A stretch of DNA of 64,000 bases, from contig NC_080041.1 of assembly GCF_012489685.1 (NCBI RefSeq), positions 23,251,802-23,315,801 of the forward strand, written 5' to 3'. Both the position numbers and the translations under genes were made by a program. Positions 48,167-59,191 of the stretch are shown piece by piece. Below the pieces are notes generated by a model, which ran no database searches, had not been told where the DNA came from, and saw only the letters and a list, made by a program, of their open reading frames with translations. The first letter of the stretch is position 1. Each line of letters opens with the position of its first letter. Source of the stretch: Lotus japonicus (lineage: Eukaryota > Streptophyta > Magnoliopsida > Fabales > Fabaceae).

Positions 48167-49951
48167 AAAACTATTCAGCCTTAATTGTACCACTATTGGG
48201 TCATCCTTGTGAGGTTTTATCCCCTCAAAGTCTGCTATCGAGATTGTTATGTCAGGGTGCTCGAATCCAAAAGCGACTTCATGAACTGAATTGACTGCAC
48301 GAATATGGCGTTTCCGCGCCGCGTGGGTGCCGCCTCCACCGCCAAACCCTCCGGCGATGGTGTTTATGGTCCCCACCGGCGGTCTTGAGTGTTGGGCGAA
48401 CGTGTCATCAGCTCCTCTTGCGGCGATGGCCGCTGATTCTTGCCTTTTCTCGCCCTTATTGTCTGTTCGTTCCTTCTCTCGCCTATCCGCTTTGTTACGA
48501 TCGCCATTGTAGCGCCACTCCCTTTGGCGATTTCCTCGATATTGTCCATCACTGGAACGATTGTCCTGACGTCCATCGCCTTGACGCTCGTCTCCTCGCC
48601 CATCGCGCCTGAAGTGTCCCGCCCGAATCAACTTGTCAATCTCCCGCTGCAAAGTCCAGCTGCTGTCCGTGTCATGCCCGATGGACCAATGATATTTACA
48701 CCACTTCTTGGGATTGGCGTCCCGTGGTTGATACTTTGGGGCTTTTGGCTCATCCACTAGATGTGCATCTCTCGCTTCGCGGAACATATCCGTTAAATTG
48801 GTATTCATCACCATGTCAGTCTCTTCCCGCTGGCGATGAGACTTAGATTGCCAAGGCCGGCGCTGTTCATAATCATCGCGCCGTGGATACAAATGTTCCC
48901 TGGACGGTTTTACCACTGCCTTTCCTTTATCCTCTCTCTGCCGCCTGCTATCCCCCTTGCCTTCGCCATACTTATCTCTTTTCGCGCGCTTGGGGGACGT
49001 ATCGCCTTTTTCCAGTTTCGCGCGCTTTCTTTTGAAAGCATCGTCCTCCTCATCGAGAATATAAGTGCTAGCGCGCGCACGCATCTCTTCCATCGAACGT
49101 GCAGGCTTGCGTGTCAACTTGCTGTTCAACCTTCCCGGTAACAAACCATTCTTGAATGCTAGAGCACAAGCCCGAGGCTCCTCATCCTCTACCTTGACCG
49201 ATGCAGCGCTATACCTGGCCATATACTTCTTCAGTGACTCTCCTTCTCGCTGGCGAATGTTGTACAAATCATTGATCGTCACCTGCTGATTCTTATTCGC
49301 CGAGAACTGTACTAGAAACTTGGATGAGAAATCTCCGAAATTCGAAATCGATCCGCGCGGCAAAGTTGTGAACCACGCCATCGCCGTCGATTTGAAAGTC
49401 GATGGAAACATCCTGCACTTCACCGCATCTGATGCCGCAATTATCACCATCTTCGTGTTGAAATACAGAAGATGATCCTTCGGATCAGAATCCCCGCTGT
49501 AAGAATCCAGAACCAACGTTTTCATATTATCTGGAATCGCCACATTCTCAACGTCCTCCGAGAACGGACGGAACTCAGCTACGGAATCCGCTTCTCTGCC
49601 TCCATCGTCTTGTTGCTCGCGGCGGTAGAAATCCAACTGAGCTTGTAAATGCTCATTCCGCTGCTGGATGTCGCCAATGCTGCGCATCACATGGCGCCAT
49701 TCCTCCTGCGTCACTGCCGGTTGTCGCTCCGGAGTAGGTGAATTCTCCAGTGAGCGCTCCAGAGATCCGATCTGCGAAGGCGATGGAGGAGGTGGTGGTG
49801 ATGGAGGAGGAGAAGGCGGCAAAGAAGTGCGCGTAGCCTGTACTCCCGCTGTTCGTATCGGAGAATCCAAGACAACTCGCTGAGGCCGCCGAGGCGGCGA
49901 GATTCGCTGTCGCACCGGTGAATGATGCTGCTTCCTGCGTCGAGTCTCCAT
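48163..49951 (-). pseudogene. Gypsy gag
   Basis: Open from ATG 49,951 for about 595 codons to the frame shift near 48,165. Pro-rich N-terminus, then the gag core (DSYSGDSDPKDHLLYFNTKM, AMAWFTTLPRGSISNF, YNIRQREGESLKKYMARY) and a basic Arg/Lys/Asp linker. A zinc-knuckle-like segment CKYHWSIGHDTDSSWTL has Ser where the family's last Cys is expected. The Arg/Gly/Asp-rich tail precedes protease. Without the frame shift gag and pol would be one long ORF, as in Tat elements. The lost Cys and the shift argue that this copy is dead. Confidence 0.85.
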
Positions 49952-50093
49952 CTAAACCAGGAATGACACAAACTCGAGTGAAAAACGAACGCCGTTCACA
50001 GAATCAGAATCGGAAAACTAGAGAATCGCCTAATCGTAATCAGAGATAGCTTCTTGCCCAATCAATCCACGTGAATGGGAATAGAAAGTTTAT

Positions 50094-50113
50094 GGTCCCC
50101 ACAGACGGCGCAA
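50094..50113 (-). other. Gypsy primer binding site
   Basis: Minus strand TTGCGCCGTCTGTGGGGACC, a few bases after the 5' LTR. The sister element at 62,628 has TGGCGCCGTCTGTGGGGACC, so this copy has one substitution. TGGCGCC-type sites are used by many Tat and Athila elements. Confidence 0.75.
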
Positions 50114-50116
50114 AAA

Positions 50117-51607
50117 TGTTCTAGGAATGAACATTCAAGAGAGGGGTGGTACCTAGAGAGTGGAAGAATGTGCTTGAGAGATAAGGAAAATGAGAGAGAA
50201 AGTGCTGAATTTCATGTGTTATTTGATCAAATGAGCTAAAAGTGTAAGATCAAGTTTTGATCTAGTAGTACAACTCTATGTTTTGATGATTACAAGTTAA
50301 CCTTTTGATATGAACAATTGTGGTACTCTAACGTGTTTTTCTGAGTGTGCTATTTACAGGCTCTGACCCTGACTCAATTTCACACAAATCAGAAGCACTG
50401 TGTATAAAGGGTAACCCAAGCAACGCTTTCGCATTCACCATGTTCAGCATGAACAGTGGAAAAGCTTCAGAAGATCTGAAGCTATACAAACTCTGATGAG
50501 GACTCAGTCGCTAGAAGCTCTGAAGATCCAGAAGTTCTGACAACCAAGAAACACTGAAGGTTCAGATGTTCTGATGGTGTAGAAGACTCTGAAGATCCAG
50601 AAGCTGAATAGTGGAAACTCTGAAGTCCAGAAGCAAGAAACTCTGAAGGCCATGTTCTTCCCTCTGAGTTCAGAATCAGAAGATACAATGGTCAGAGGAT
50701 CTGTGCTTTCCCTCTGACTCTGATCAACCGGCTTCACAAGTTCCAATATGAAGTATTCCTCTGATCAGAAGTCTCCTAGGTTAAAAGGTCAAGTCGCTAT
50801 CCAAGTACAAAAGCAGTGTACCTTCCTGACGACCTACCTAACGTTCTCAGCCACAGCAGAAGCTGGATTTTCCAGAACTGCCCTCCAACGGTAGCATTTC
50901 CCATGCAACGCTCAACCCTAATCCTTGGAGTATATATAGAGGCTGAAGATTGAAAGAAGCGGCTAAGAAACTAAGAAGAAGCAACACGCGCAAGATATTC
51001 AAAACATTCTAAGCTTTCTTTCATCTTGTAATTTATTTAGTTTACACTCAGCTTATTCAGAAGCAAACCCTTGTAAACACCAACCTCAAACAGTTGTTTG
51101 ATTTTCCTTTAGGAGATCAAGGTTGATCGGATCCTAGAGAAGACTAAGAGAGTGAATCTTAGTGATAGCTAAGTCAGTGTATTGTTAGTAACTTGTAGGT
51201 TTCAAGTGCAGTTGTAACAATTATCTGATTAGTGGATTGCCTTCATTCTAAGAAGGAAGAAATCACCTTAACGGGTGGACTGGAGTAGCTTGAGTGATTT
51301 ATCAAGTGAACCAGGATAAAATCCTTGTGTGCTTTTCTATCTCTATCTTTTGCACTTAGTTCTCGAAAAGATTTGTTAAAATCTTTAAGGTGGTAGTTTT
51401 GTACTGAAAACATTATTCAAACCCCCCCCTTTCTACCGTTTTTCATACCTTCAAAAAGTCCCTTACAATTGGTAACTACCTCCTATTTATAGAGCTTGGG
51501 CACTACCTATTGGGCCAATTGGGCCTCCGGAGTCGAGACCCAACTTAAGGCCAAGCTCTCGCTCTTGGGCGGGCTGAACCCTGGGCGTTGCCCCTAGGCC
51601 CAGTCCA
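50117..51607 (-). repeat. Gypsy 5' LTR, split by solo LTR
   Basis: LTR parts 50,117-50,242 and 51,454-51,607 match the 3' LTR. A minus-strand TATA box lies at 51,483-51,492. The inserted solo LTR starts about 30 bp downstream of it, at the likely transcription start. Confidence 0.9.
50243..51453 (+). mobile_element. Solo LTR of the SIRE-type copia family
   Basis: 1,211 bp, TG...CA, in plus orientation, opposite to the complete copia element. Target duplication AAAAG at 50,238-50,242 and 51,454-51,458. It differs from the full element's LTRs by several substitutions and small indels (for example around 50,960-51,000), so it is another, older family member reduced by LTR-LTR recombination. TATA box at 50,931-50,938. 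Confidence 0.95.
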
Positions 51608-51612
51608 AGTTC

Positions 51613-53154
51613 AACTCACCATTATAAATTGCAGCCAAATCAATGAGAGTCAATGTATGCTTCACATAATCCAGGATGCAAAGAAGAGCGTTCAAACACT
51701 AAAAGCCCAAAATTCAACTGCAAAGTTTCAAATAACACACTGTAAGAACCACTGAATATGAAAAAAAAAATTTGGGTAAAGAAATCAGAAGTTTACCTAT
51801 ATATTTTGCTTATGATGGATTCTCTAATCTACAATATCCATCTAGAAACATGGCTCCATATTATCTCTTGCAAGATTAATATATTCCAACATTTTTTAAT
51901 CGTGCGGGTATAAAAGCTATAGACAAAAAATAAAAGAGGAGCATAAATCAAGCATAAAAGTATAGCCAACAAATTAGAAGATTTCATATAGGAATAGGAA
52001 ACAAACCTGTAAAATAAACTTAGACTAAGTCATCACCAATATAACAAATTTGATCAACAAAAACGAAAAGTGGATTAAGAAAGAAGATATTGTGTATTGC
52101 CTTGAAAATTATGGAGTTATTTATAGGAGAAGTATCATGAATGATATCAGAGTGGGTTGGCAAAATTAACCAATTGCAAACAATAGTTGATAGTATCCAA
52201 AAAAATTGAATACTAAAGTTAAATACGTTTGGGAAGTTTAGAGAATTAATGTCATTGGAATTTTTTCAAGGCAATGATTATGCACGTGAAACAAAACATA
52301 ATGATATTTATTTAGCCTTTTTTTAATTGGTTAGATTGGGAGGCTATATTATTTGATTTGTTTTTCAAAATTAGGAAATTAGAAGGGAAAGAGGTAGTCA
52401 AGGGAAAGGTACGGAATTTTTCTTTCTTCAAAAAGGCATTAAAAAGTTTAAAACAGCACTACACAATGCTTAAATAACAGCACTATTGAATCATTTCAAT
52501 AACATGATCAGATTTTTTAAATTTATTAATATGCTAAAAACTGATTGGTTTAGAGGTAGGTAGTGGGATAAAAACTTGTGCGTTTTGATTAATGTAAGAT
52601 ATATTTCAGATTAAAAAAAGTTAAAAATAAAATAATTTACATGGCTTATTATATGCTTACCCTTTAATTATACATCAAATAGCAATTGAGCCATTCCCAA
52701 GTTTCCTAAAGTAGTAATACTAATTTCTTTTTGATTTTTTTTAATCCTAGAAAAATAGTTGAAACATCTCCCAATGGATGCCAAGTGTCAAAACTTGTCA
52801 TCTTTTAGGTTCTCTTTTATATACTATTAGATTAGATATAGATACAATGGACAAAAAAAAACCACTATTCAATCATTAATTAAATTTATATTTTATAAGG
52901 TCAAGGTCCGCACTTCGCACGCACGGAAGATATATAAAGCTTTATTTCGTAAGCTATTTTGTTGTGTGGACAGCATGATGAAAAGTAATTTGTTATAAAG
53001 CAGATTATAATATTCATAAATCATAACTAAATAGAGAGTTACACCTAAATTTACCATTAGTAAGGTATGTAACATATTTGAAAAACTAAGCATACATACC
53101 ATTACTAACGAAGGCACTAGGCAGAGGCATATTTAAACTTGGATAAGCTATGAA
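51613..53154. other. Intergenic DNA with Helitron-like remnants
   Basis: No gene. The 52,260-52,500 region resembles 22,080-22,330 on the other side of the gypsy element. A Helitron-type 5' end may lie at 52,833 (minus strand TCTAATAGTATATAAAAGAG, followed on the plus strand by T). Confidence 0.4.
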
Positions 53155-53159
53155 ATGAC

Positions 53160-53707
53160 TGTTAAGAATTCAATGAGTTGAAGTCTCACATTAGTTAAAT
53201 AGAAAGAGGTGAAGACCCTTTAAAAGACGTGACTCATAAACCTATACCTTAAGATTTTAGGTAAATATGTGGCGTGTGGTGCTCTTGGTGTCTGCTTCCT
53301 TGGTGGAGATTGTTGGGGTTGATTGCAATGTAAGTCTCACATTGCAAATGTTGATGAAAGAAGAAAGAGGTCAAAATGCATATTGGAGAAGTCTCACATT
53401 GCCTAGCGTGGTGATCGGGTGGAAGTATCCAATGCTATATATGTATAAAGATCTCAAGTTCCTTGTTTCAACACCTAGTGCTAACATCGGGAATCTCTTT
53501 AAGCTCAGATTTGAGTTTTTTTTCTCTTATGCTCTTATATATATTAGAGTACTTTGAGAAGATGCAGTTTAATTATTTGTTTTAGAGAGTGTGAATGTAT
53601 TGGGGTTATGGGGTGTGTTATAATAATTTTTACATAGTGTTTATTCTATGGTTGTCTGATTCTCTTGATGACTTGCTTCCTCGACCCATTCACGTGCCTC
53701 CCCAACA
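53160..53707. mobile_element. TRIM-related solo LTR-like element, interrupted
   Basis: Starts TGTTAAGAATTC and ends CTCCCCAACA, resembling the middle LTR of the TRIM at 58,614-58,791 at both ends. Flanks ATGAC/GTGAC (53,155-53,159 and 53,708-53,712) could be a diverged target duplication. About 380 bp in the middle appears foreign and is bounded by TGCTTCCT repeats (near 53,288 and 53,685). Confidence 0.4.
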
Positions 53708-53712
53708 GTGAC

Positions 53713-54335
53713 ACGCTAGCTTGCATAATATTACTATTCCGAACATTGTTCTAATTACAGAATATTTGTCTAGAGTAAGATGAATAGCATAATAAATGAA
53801 TGGTTTGTCTTTAGGAAGGTCTACGTCTTCTAGTATTTCAGCAACCAAGTGGGTACTGGAGGTGGGTTACCTACAATGCGCTCTGACAATCAAGTCAGCT
53901 AAGCTGAAGGATAAATAAGGATTAGTTTAGAAAGAAATGTGTACCTAGTATGCATGATACCGTACGTGTATTTATATATATAGGATATATCAAATCTGGA
54001 AAGAATATCAATCGTGAAATGATAGATATAATGGATCTTATTCGGACTTATAAGATATCACCTTGCTTTGAAATCTTATGTGTGGGGGGGGGAATTATCT
54101 ATATTTAACCAAAGTACATAGGGCCTATCATTTAATTTCATAATTGTTGCCCCTGATCCAAGTATTGAAACATTAGGGTGTTTGGACTATAAAGATTTGA
54201 AAGAGTCTCCATTCCGCGAAAATGAGATGTCTGGCTTGCCCCATGTTGTATACTCGTAAATCGGGATGAGCTTAAGACCTTCAAGACTTATGTCCAGTAT
54301 GATTGAGCCAAGCTCATATAGCCAAAAGGTATTAC
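53713..54335. other. Intergenic DNA, no gene
   Basis: Nothing supportable; possibly the upstream part of the decayed coding region that follows. Confidence 0.3.
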
Positions 54336-55530
54336 CAGTTGTATTGACGCCTTGTCCAAGATTGCCAAAAATAGGAAGAGATATATATATTTTATGTTAT
54401 TCCTACTCTTATTGGTAGAGGTTCCTTTCATCTATATCTTTTTGAGATTTCTTTTCTCCAATGTTTGTAACTTTTCTATCATTTTGTGTTATTTTGCAGT
54501 AAGTATGTCGAGTATGAAAATAAGGGGTTTGTGCCTTTGGAAGATTGAGAGCGATGGTCCTTCTCCTACTCCTAATTCGGCCATGATGGATATTACTTCC
54601 ATTATCATAGCCCAATCTCTGCGAAGGGGGAACAAATGTTTGGGGCTAACATTACGAAAGCGACCAAGACATCAATGTTGAAGGATGTCCCAACTAACAA
54701 GAGGAAGTAGGGACTTTCTCCAGGGCCTTATGCTAAGAGGGGTTAGGTTGAGTTTAAGTTATCTTCAACATCTAGAGCTAAAACCTCAAGGCTAGCTGGT
54801 GACACGTGGGAAACTCCTATCTTTGCGGGATCCAAAGCTTGAGATTTTCTCTGGCAATCTTATGAACTCTCTGTGGACCTTGGATAATAAAGAACGCTTT
54901 AGGGGTTGTATGCCAAGGGCTCCCTGTCTTCTATCCTCTGTCTTTAGCTTGAGCGGGCTAGTGCATGTGGCACCTCCATGATCGTATTGTGGCCAAAGTC
55001 AAGGTCCTTCAATAGTTGGTAGCATTTGAGGAGCCTGAGACTTTAGAGGACCTTATTGCCTCCTCGAGCGTCACCAATGAGGAGTATCAAGATTAGAAGT
55101 GTCTTCTTCAAGTGTTGGTAGCATTTGAGGAGGTTGAGTTCATGAAGGAGTCTAAGTCCTTTGTTTTCAAGACTTCTTAAATCGAAGCCAATTTGATGTC
55201 TCTTGAAGAAGGCTTTATTTACCCATGGACAATGCGGAGAATGCTGCTAATGTGGAGGCTCAAGTAATGATCGCATAGGACGATGCGTCAATCACACAGA
55301 GGCTGGAGGACCTGAATCATTTTCATCAACTGGAACTGAGTGCTCGTGATAAGGAGCTGGAAGTGTTCTCTCAAGACTTAGGCTTGATTGTGGTTCATCT
55401 TAGGCTTCTGAATCTCGATCTTAACGAGGACAAGATCTCCTACTCGTACGTGATCGAAGACAGGAAGCCATTTAATATTCATCCCAACGGGTCTGCTGAT
55501 TAGGATATCTTTGGCTTAAATTCTTAATCC
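54336..55530 (+). pseudogene. Decayed coding relic, coiled-coil rich
   Basis: Fragments in shifting frames read as protein: an N-terminal piece near 54,350-54,700, acidic pieces near 55,015-55,180 (AFEEPETLEDLIASSS and a partly repeated second copy), and a longer one near 55,295-55,500 (RLEDLNHFHQLELSARDKEL). The coiled-coil character recalls the C-terminal half of the opposite-strand gene of Tat-like elements, but no direct sequence match was seen. Many stops; certainly not functional. Confidence 0.35.
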
Positions 55531-55539
55531 ACTTTTATT

Positions 55540-58145
55540 TGAAAATATAATGGATTTTCCCTTCGATATAATAAAAGTATATTTTGTTCTTCGTGCCCTT
55601 TAACTTTTTTTCTTTATCTCTTTGTCTTCATCCCTTACAACTGCACCGTCCATTTTAATCATCCTTGATGTCTCAAACAATGTGATGAAATGATATTTGA
55701 TGAAGAAGTTTTCTTCTACTAAAACTACTATCAAACCTCTTTCAAGACTCAATCGTAGTATAGTATCGGGTTTTGTCGTCTCCACAGTGATTGTGTTGCT
55801 ACGTATTAATCTCACTAGCTAGATCTTGGATGAGCGGTTTAAAAAGTAAAATATGGGTTTTTTGGAATAAAGAAAATTAGTAACGAAAGCGATATAAGAA
55901 GTTCACAGAGGCAAATGAAGAAGAAAGCGCATTTGGAAAACGAGTTCACTTGATTTATAACTTATTCTCAGCCAATATACTCTTATAAGATGAAATTAAC
56001 ATTTAAGATGCCGATAATAGCTATTCACCTACTTATTCCTTAGCTAAGTGAATCTACCAAATAAGAACCTAGCATTAATTCCTTAAGCCCTAGTGATCAT
56101 AAAAGGAGCATTATAACACATACCTACTCGATGAGACATTCCCAAGCTATGTCCCTAGCCCAACAAGTTCATGTCCTAGTGCATAGAGTCTCTAACTATC
56201 ACTCAAGAAATCCTAATAGTTCCTACTAGATAATCTTATCCTAGAGAGTTGAATATCCCGACTTGTCACTCGGTTTAGACCTCATTCCCAACTCATAATA
56301 TTCTTACCTATGAGTTAATGTTTCCTATTGTCACCTGGTAAACCTCAACGCAACCTAAGACTAAGATGACTGATGGAAGGTTGTTTCTCTCATTAACTAA
56401 ATTCACACCAACTTCTCAATCCGCATGCAAATCCTAAAAAGCATCATATTGGAAAAAAAAAAAAACATGAACGCGCAAAGAGAATTAATAACTCAGATAT
56501 AAGAATTTTTCCCCTTTCTATGAACTAAGCATACATGAACCCATATAAATTTCTCAATCTATTTATGAATTAATATAAACCCTTTAAATCACCAATCAAC
56601 CAATTGAAGCATTAAGCGTAAAGAGAAACACCAAATAATAAAAATTCGCAAATTATAAATGCATAGAGATGTATCGAATAAGAGTAATAAAATCAAACTA
56701 CATCATCCCAAATAGTAAAATTGAGTCAAAGACAACAAAAAGTTGTAAAGAGAAAAGTGAAACCCAAGATAGAGCGGAGCCATAGACGTCCGGAGAAACT
56801 GTCACCTTTCTCCATGACCCTAACACCGGCCCTCAGGGCCTAGCCTTCCTCCCCACCAAGAAATTGCCTTCAAGAGTCTCCCAAAAAGTGTTTTTTAGGT
56901 TTAGAATAAGAGAAAAGATGAAAGATCCTCAAAAAAATAGGTAAAAACCGGATTTTATAGTGATTTTTCGTAAACTTATACGTATTTGTCTTTTCTGATG
57001 CGGAAAATTATCTAGCTTAGTCACGCCCACCGTAAAAGGGTGCACCCTCACGAGTCTTGCACACGATCAGCTGCGTGGGCACACCATAAGCTCATGGACG
57101 CGCGACACACTGGATATGAACTCCTGCCGCGACGAATTTCTTTTACTTTTTCCTCCTTTTCTTTTTCTGATTTTCTCAAATCTTCTCCTAAAATAACAAT
57201 AAAATAAAATAAATAGAAGATAAATATAAGATAACAACTTATAATAAACTTATCTAATCCTAAGTTAAAGTAAATAAATTTTAATAATATCTATAAAAAT
57301 AATATAAAATGTAGAAAAATATTAAAACCAAATAAAAACATTAAAATGCATGAAATAAGCCTAAAGTGTCCTAAAATGACTGAAATATCCTAAAAACCAA
57401 ATTAAAATACATATAATTAAACTAGGAAAATACCCTTAAATCCTGGATCGTCACAATGCTTCAATAATAAATGCGATTGTTGAGACCACTGGAGGAGCTA
57501 CCTCGAATAAAGGGGACTTTAGGTGCTGCGCGTTGGAATCTTTCGCTTTGGACGGGGTCGTAACGTGCCTAAACGCATGAGGTGTTGCGCCTATTAAAGG
57601 ATTTTCCTCAGAGGAGGAGGATTTTTGGGTCGTGCATCATAAGCTTTCACTTCGGACGGGATCCTTAACGTGCCGGAACAAATGAGAAGGCTATTGAAAC
57701 GAGGCCTTATAATTGCTTCCTTGCACTTGTCTAGTTGACATGGTGTTAATTCGTTCATCTGACTTCATTTTTATGAGACTCCTGCTGATGGACTTGGGAA
57801 GCCCCAGGTTGTTTCTTGGTTTTGGTGAGATTGGTACGTGAATTTGTTGTGCCCTAAGTAGACTTTCTTATATGTTCATGTTCGCAGTGTCTTCTTTTAG
57901 AAATTAATAGTTTTCGCAAATTCATAACTTTATTGATAAGGAAATTAAATGTTCAAACAAGATAACTTTGCATAAAATAAATTTTTATGTAGGAAATTCA
58001 ATCAAAGATTGATATTTAGGCAAGTATTTTTTAACTATATTATCTTCTTAGGCTAGTGACGTTCTAGTGCCTCAGTAGTTCTGTAGCTTGAACGCTCCTT
58101 TTCGGTAATGCTGACAACTCGATATATATAGCCGCTCCTAGTTTG
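55540..58145. other. Repeat-derived non-coding DNA
   Basis: No open gene. It has moderately GC-rich patches near 56,780-56,870, 56,990-57,130 and 57,480-57,700, the last containing two similar halves (around TTTCGCTTTGGACGGGGTCG and TTTCACTTCGGACGGGATCC). It is probably an eroded retroelement; no ends were found. Confidence 0.3.
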
Positions 58146-58150
58146 GATCC

Positions 58151-58336
58151 TGTTGGAATCAAGTGTTATAGTCAAGTCTCATATCGGATAAGTCAGGGCA
58201 AGAGGGGGATTTTATAAGGAGATTGACCCATAAACCTAATGCCTTAAGGTTTTGGGTTAAGATGTGGTGTCCAAGATTTCTTTGGTGTCTCCCCTTGGCC
58301 TTGACCCATGGGTCCTCGTCGTGACTCTCCCCAACA
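58151..58336 (+). repeat. TRIM LTR1
   Basis: 186 bp, TGTTGG...CCAACA. Confidence 0.85.
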
Positions 58337-58613
58337 AGTGGTATCAGAGCTGATGGTTTGTGGGATCATGGTAACAGTTGGATAACTTCCGCAGAGGGGC
58401 CGATGGTTAGTAACCATGGTAACGGCCGGGTAACTTCTGCGGAGGGGTCGATGGTTAGTAACCATAGTAACGACTTCTTGTGTCGAAATTCTTCCTAGAA
58501 GTGTGGCTAAGCGGTGGGTTCCATTGAGCAGCGAACGACGGTATAAGGGTGGATATGCTTCTGCGGAGGGGGGCCATGATAATGTGGTGGTTACTCGCAC
58601 TTGAGGGGGAGAT

Positions 58614-58791
58614 TGTTGAAAATTCAAGTGCGGAGTTGGAGTCCCACATAGGTTAAGTTTGGATGAGGAGAAGACTTTATAAGAGATGTGACCGATAAAC
58701 CTAACGCCTTAAGGTTTTAGGTTAAGATGTAGCGTCGATATCTCTTGGTGTCTTACTCCTCGGCCCATGGGCTCCCATGTCTCCCCCAACA
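58614..58791 (+). repeat. TRIM LTR2 (divergent, internal)
   Basis: 178 bp, TGTTGA...CCAACA. It shares the central AAACCTAA-GCCTTAAGGTTTT region with LTR1 and LTR3 but differs widely elsewhere, so it comes from another subfamily. A degraded primer site (TGGTTTAAGAGT) follows at 58,794. Confidence 0.8.
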
Positions 58792-59000
58792 AGTGGTTTA
58801 AGAGTCGATGGTTCGTGGGACCATGGTAACGGCTGGATAACTTCGGCAGAGGGGACGATGGTTAGTAACCATGGTAACAACCAGGTAACTTGTGCGGACG
58901 ACCGGAGTCGATGGTTAGTGACCATAGTGACAGCTGATAGCTTCCGTAGACGGGAGGACCATGGGTGATGTGGTTGAGGGACTCACACTTGAGGGGAGAT

Positions 59001-59186
59001 TGTTGGAATCAAGTGTTAGAGTCAAGTCTCATATCGGAGAAATCAGGGCTACAGGGGGAGTTTATATGGAGATGGACTCATAAACCTAATGTCTTAAAGT
59101 TTTGGGTTAAGATGTGGTGTCCAAAATCTCCTTGGTGTCTCCCCTTGGCCTTGACCCATGAGTGCTCTTCGTGACTCTCCCCAACA
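59001..59186 (+). repeat. TRIM LTR3
   Basis: 186 bp, nearly the same as LTR1 with scattered substitutions. Confidence 0.85.
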
Positions 59187-59191
59187 GATCC

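Larger units (their letters stand above)
23971..51607 (-). mobile_element. Ty3/gypsy Tat-like retrotransposon with nested insertions
   Basis: Bounded by 283-bp LTRs starting TG and ending CA, with 5-bp target duplications AGTTC (23,966-23,970 and 51,608-51,612). Order on the minus strand: 5' LTR (51,607-50,117, split), primer site, gag (from 49,951), protease and RT (to 47,384), RT to RNase H (31,638 to about 29,950), integrase (to 28,766), opposite-strand gene, 3' LTR. RT before RNase H before integrase defines Ty3/gypsy; the RT and RNase H style and the opposite-strand gene fit the Tat lineage. Without the two copia insertions the element is about 10.7 kb. Frame breaks, a stop and the insertions make it inactive. 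Confidence 0.9.
58151..59186 (+). mobile_element. TRIM retrotransposon with three LTRs
   Basis: Layout LTR1 (58,151-58,336), internal (58,337-58,613), LTR2 (58,614-58,791), internal (58,792-59,000), LTR3 (59,001-59,186). Target duplication GATCC flanks the whole (58,146-58,150 and 59,187-59,191). LTR1 is followed by the Met-tRNA primer site TGGTATCAGAGC (58,339-58,350). Purine tracts precede LTR2 (GAGGGGGAGA) and LTR3 (GAGGGGAGA). LTR1 and LTR3 are both 186 bp and alike; LTR2 is clearly diverged. There are no coding genes, so it relied on another element's proteins. The single outer target duplication means the three-LTR unit behaves as one insertion. Confidence 0.85.

Noticed and set aside
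58151..59186. Cassandra-type TRIM carrying 5S RNA promoter
   Set aside because: No 5S-like A, IE or C box sequence is recognisable in the LTRs.
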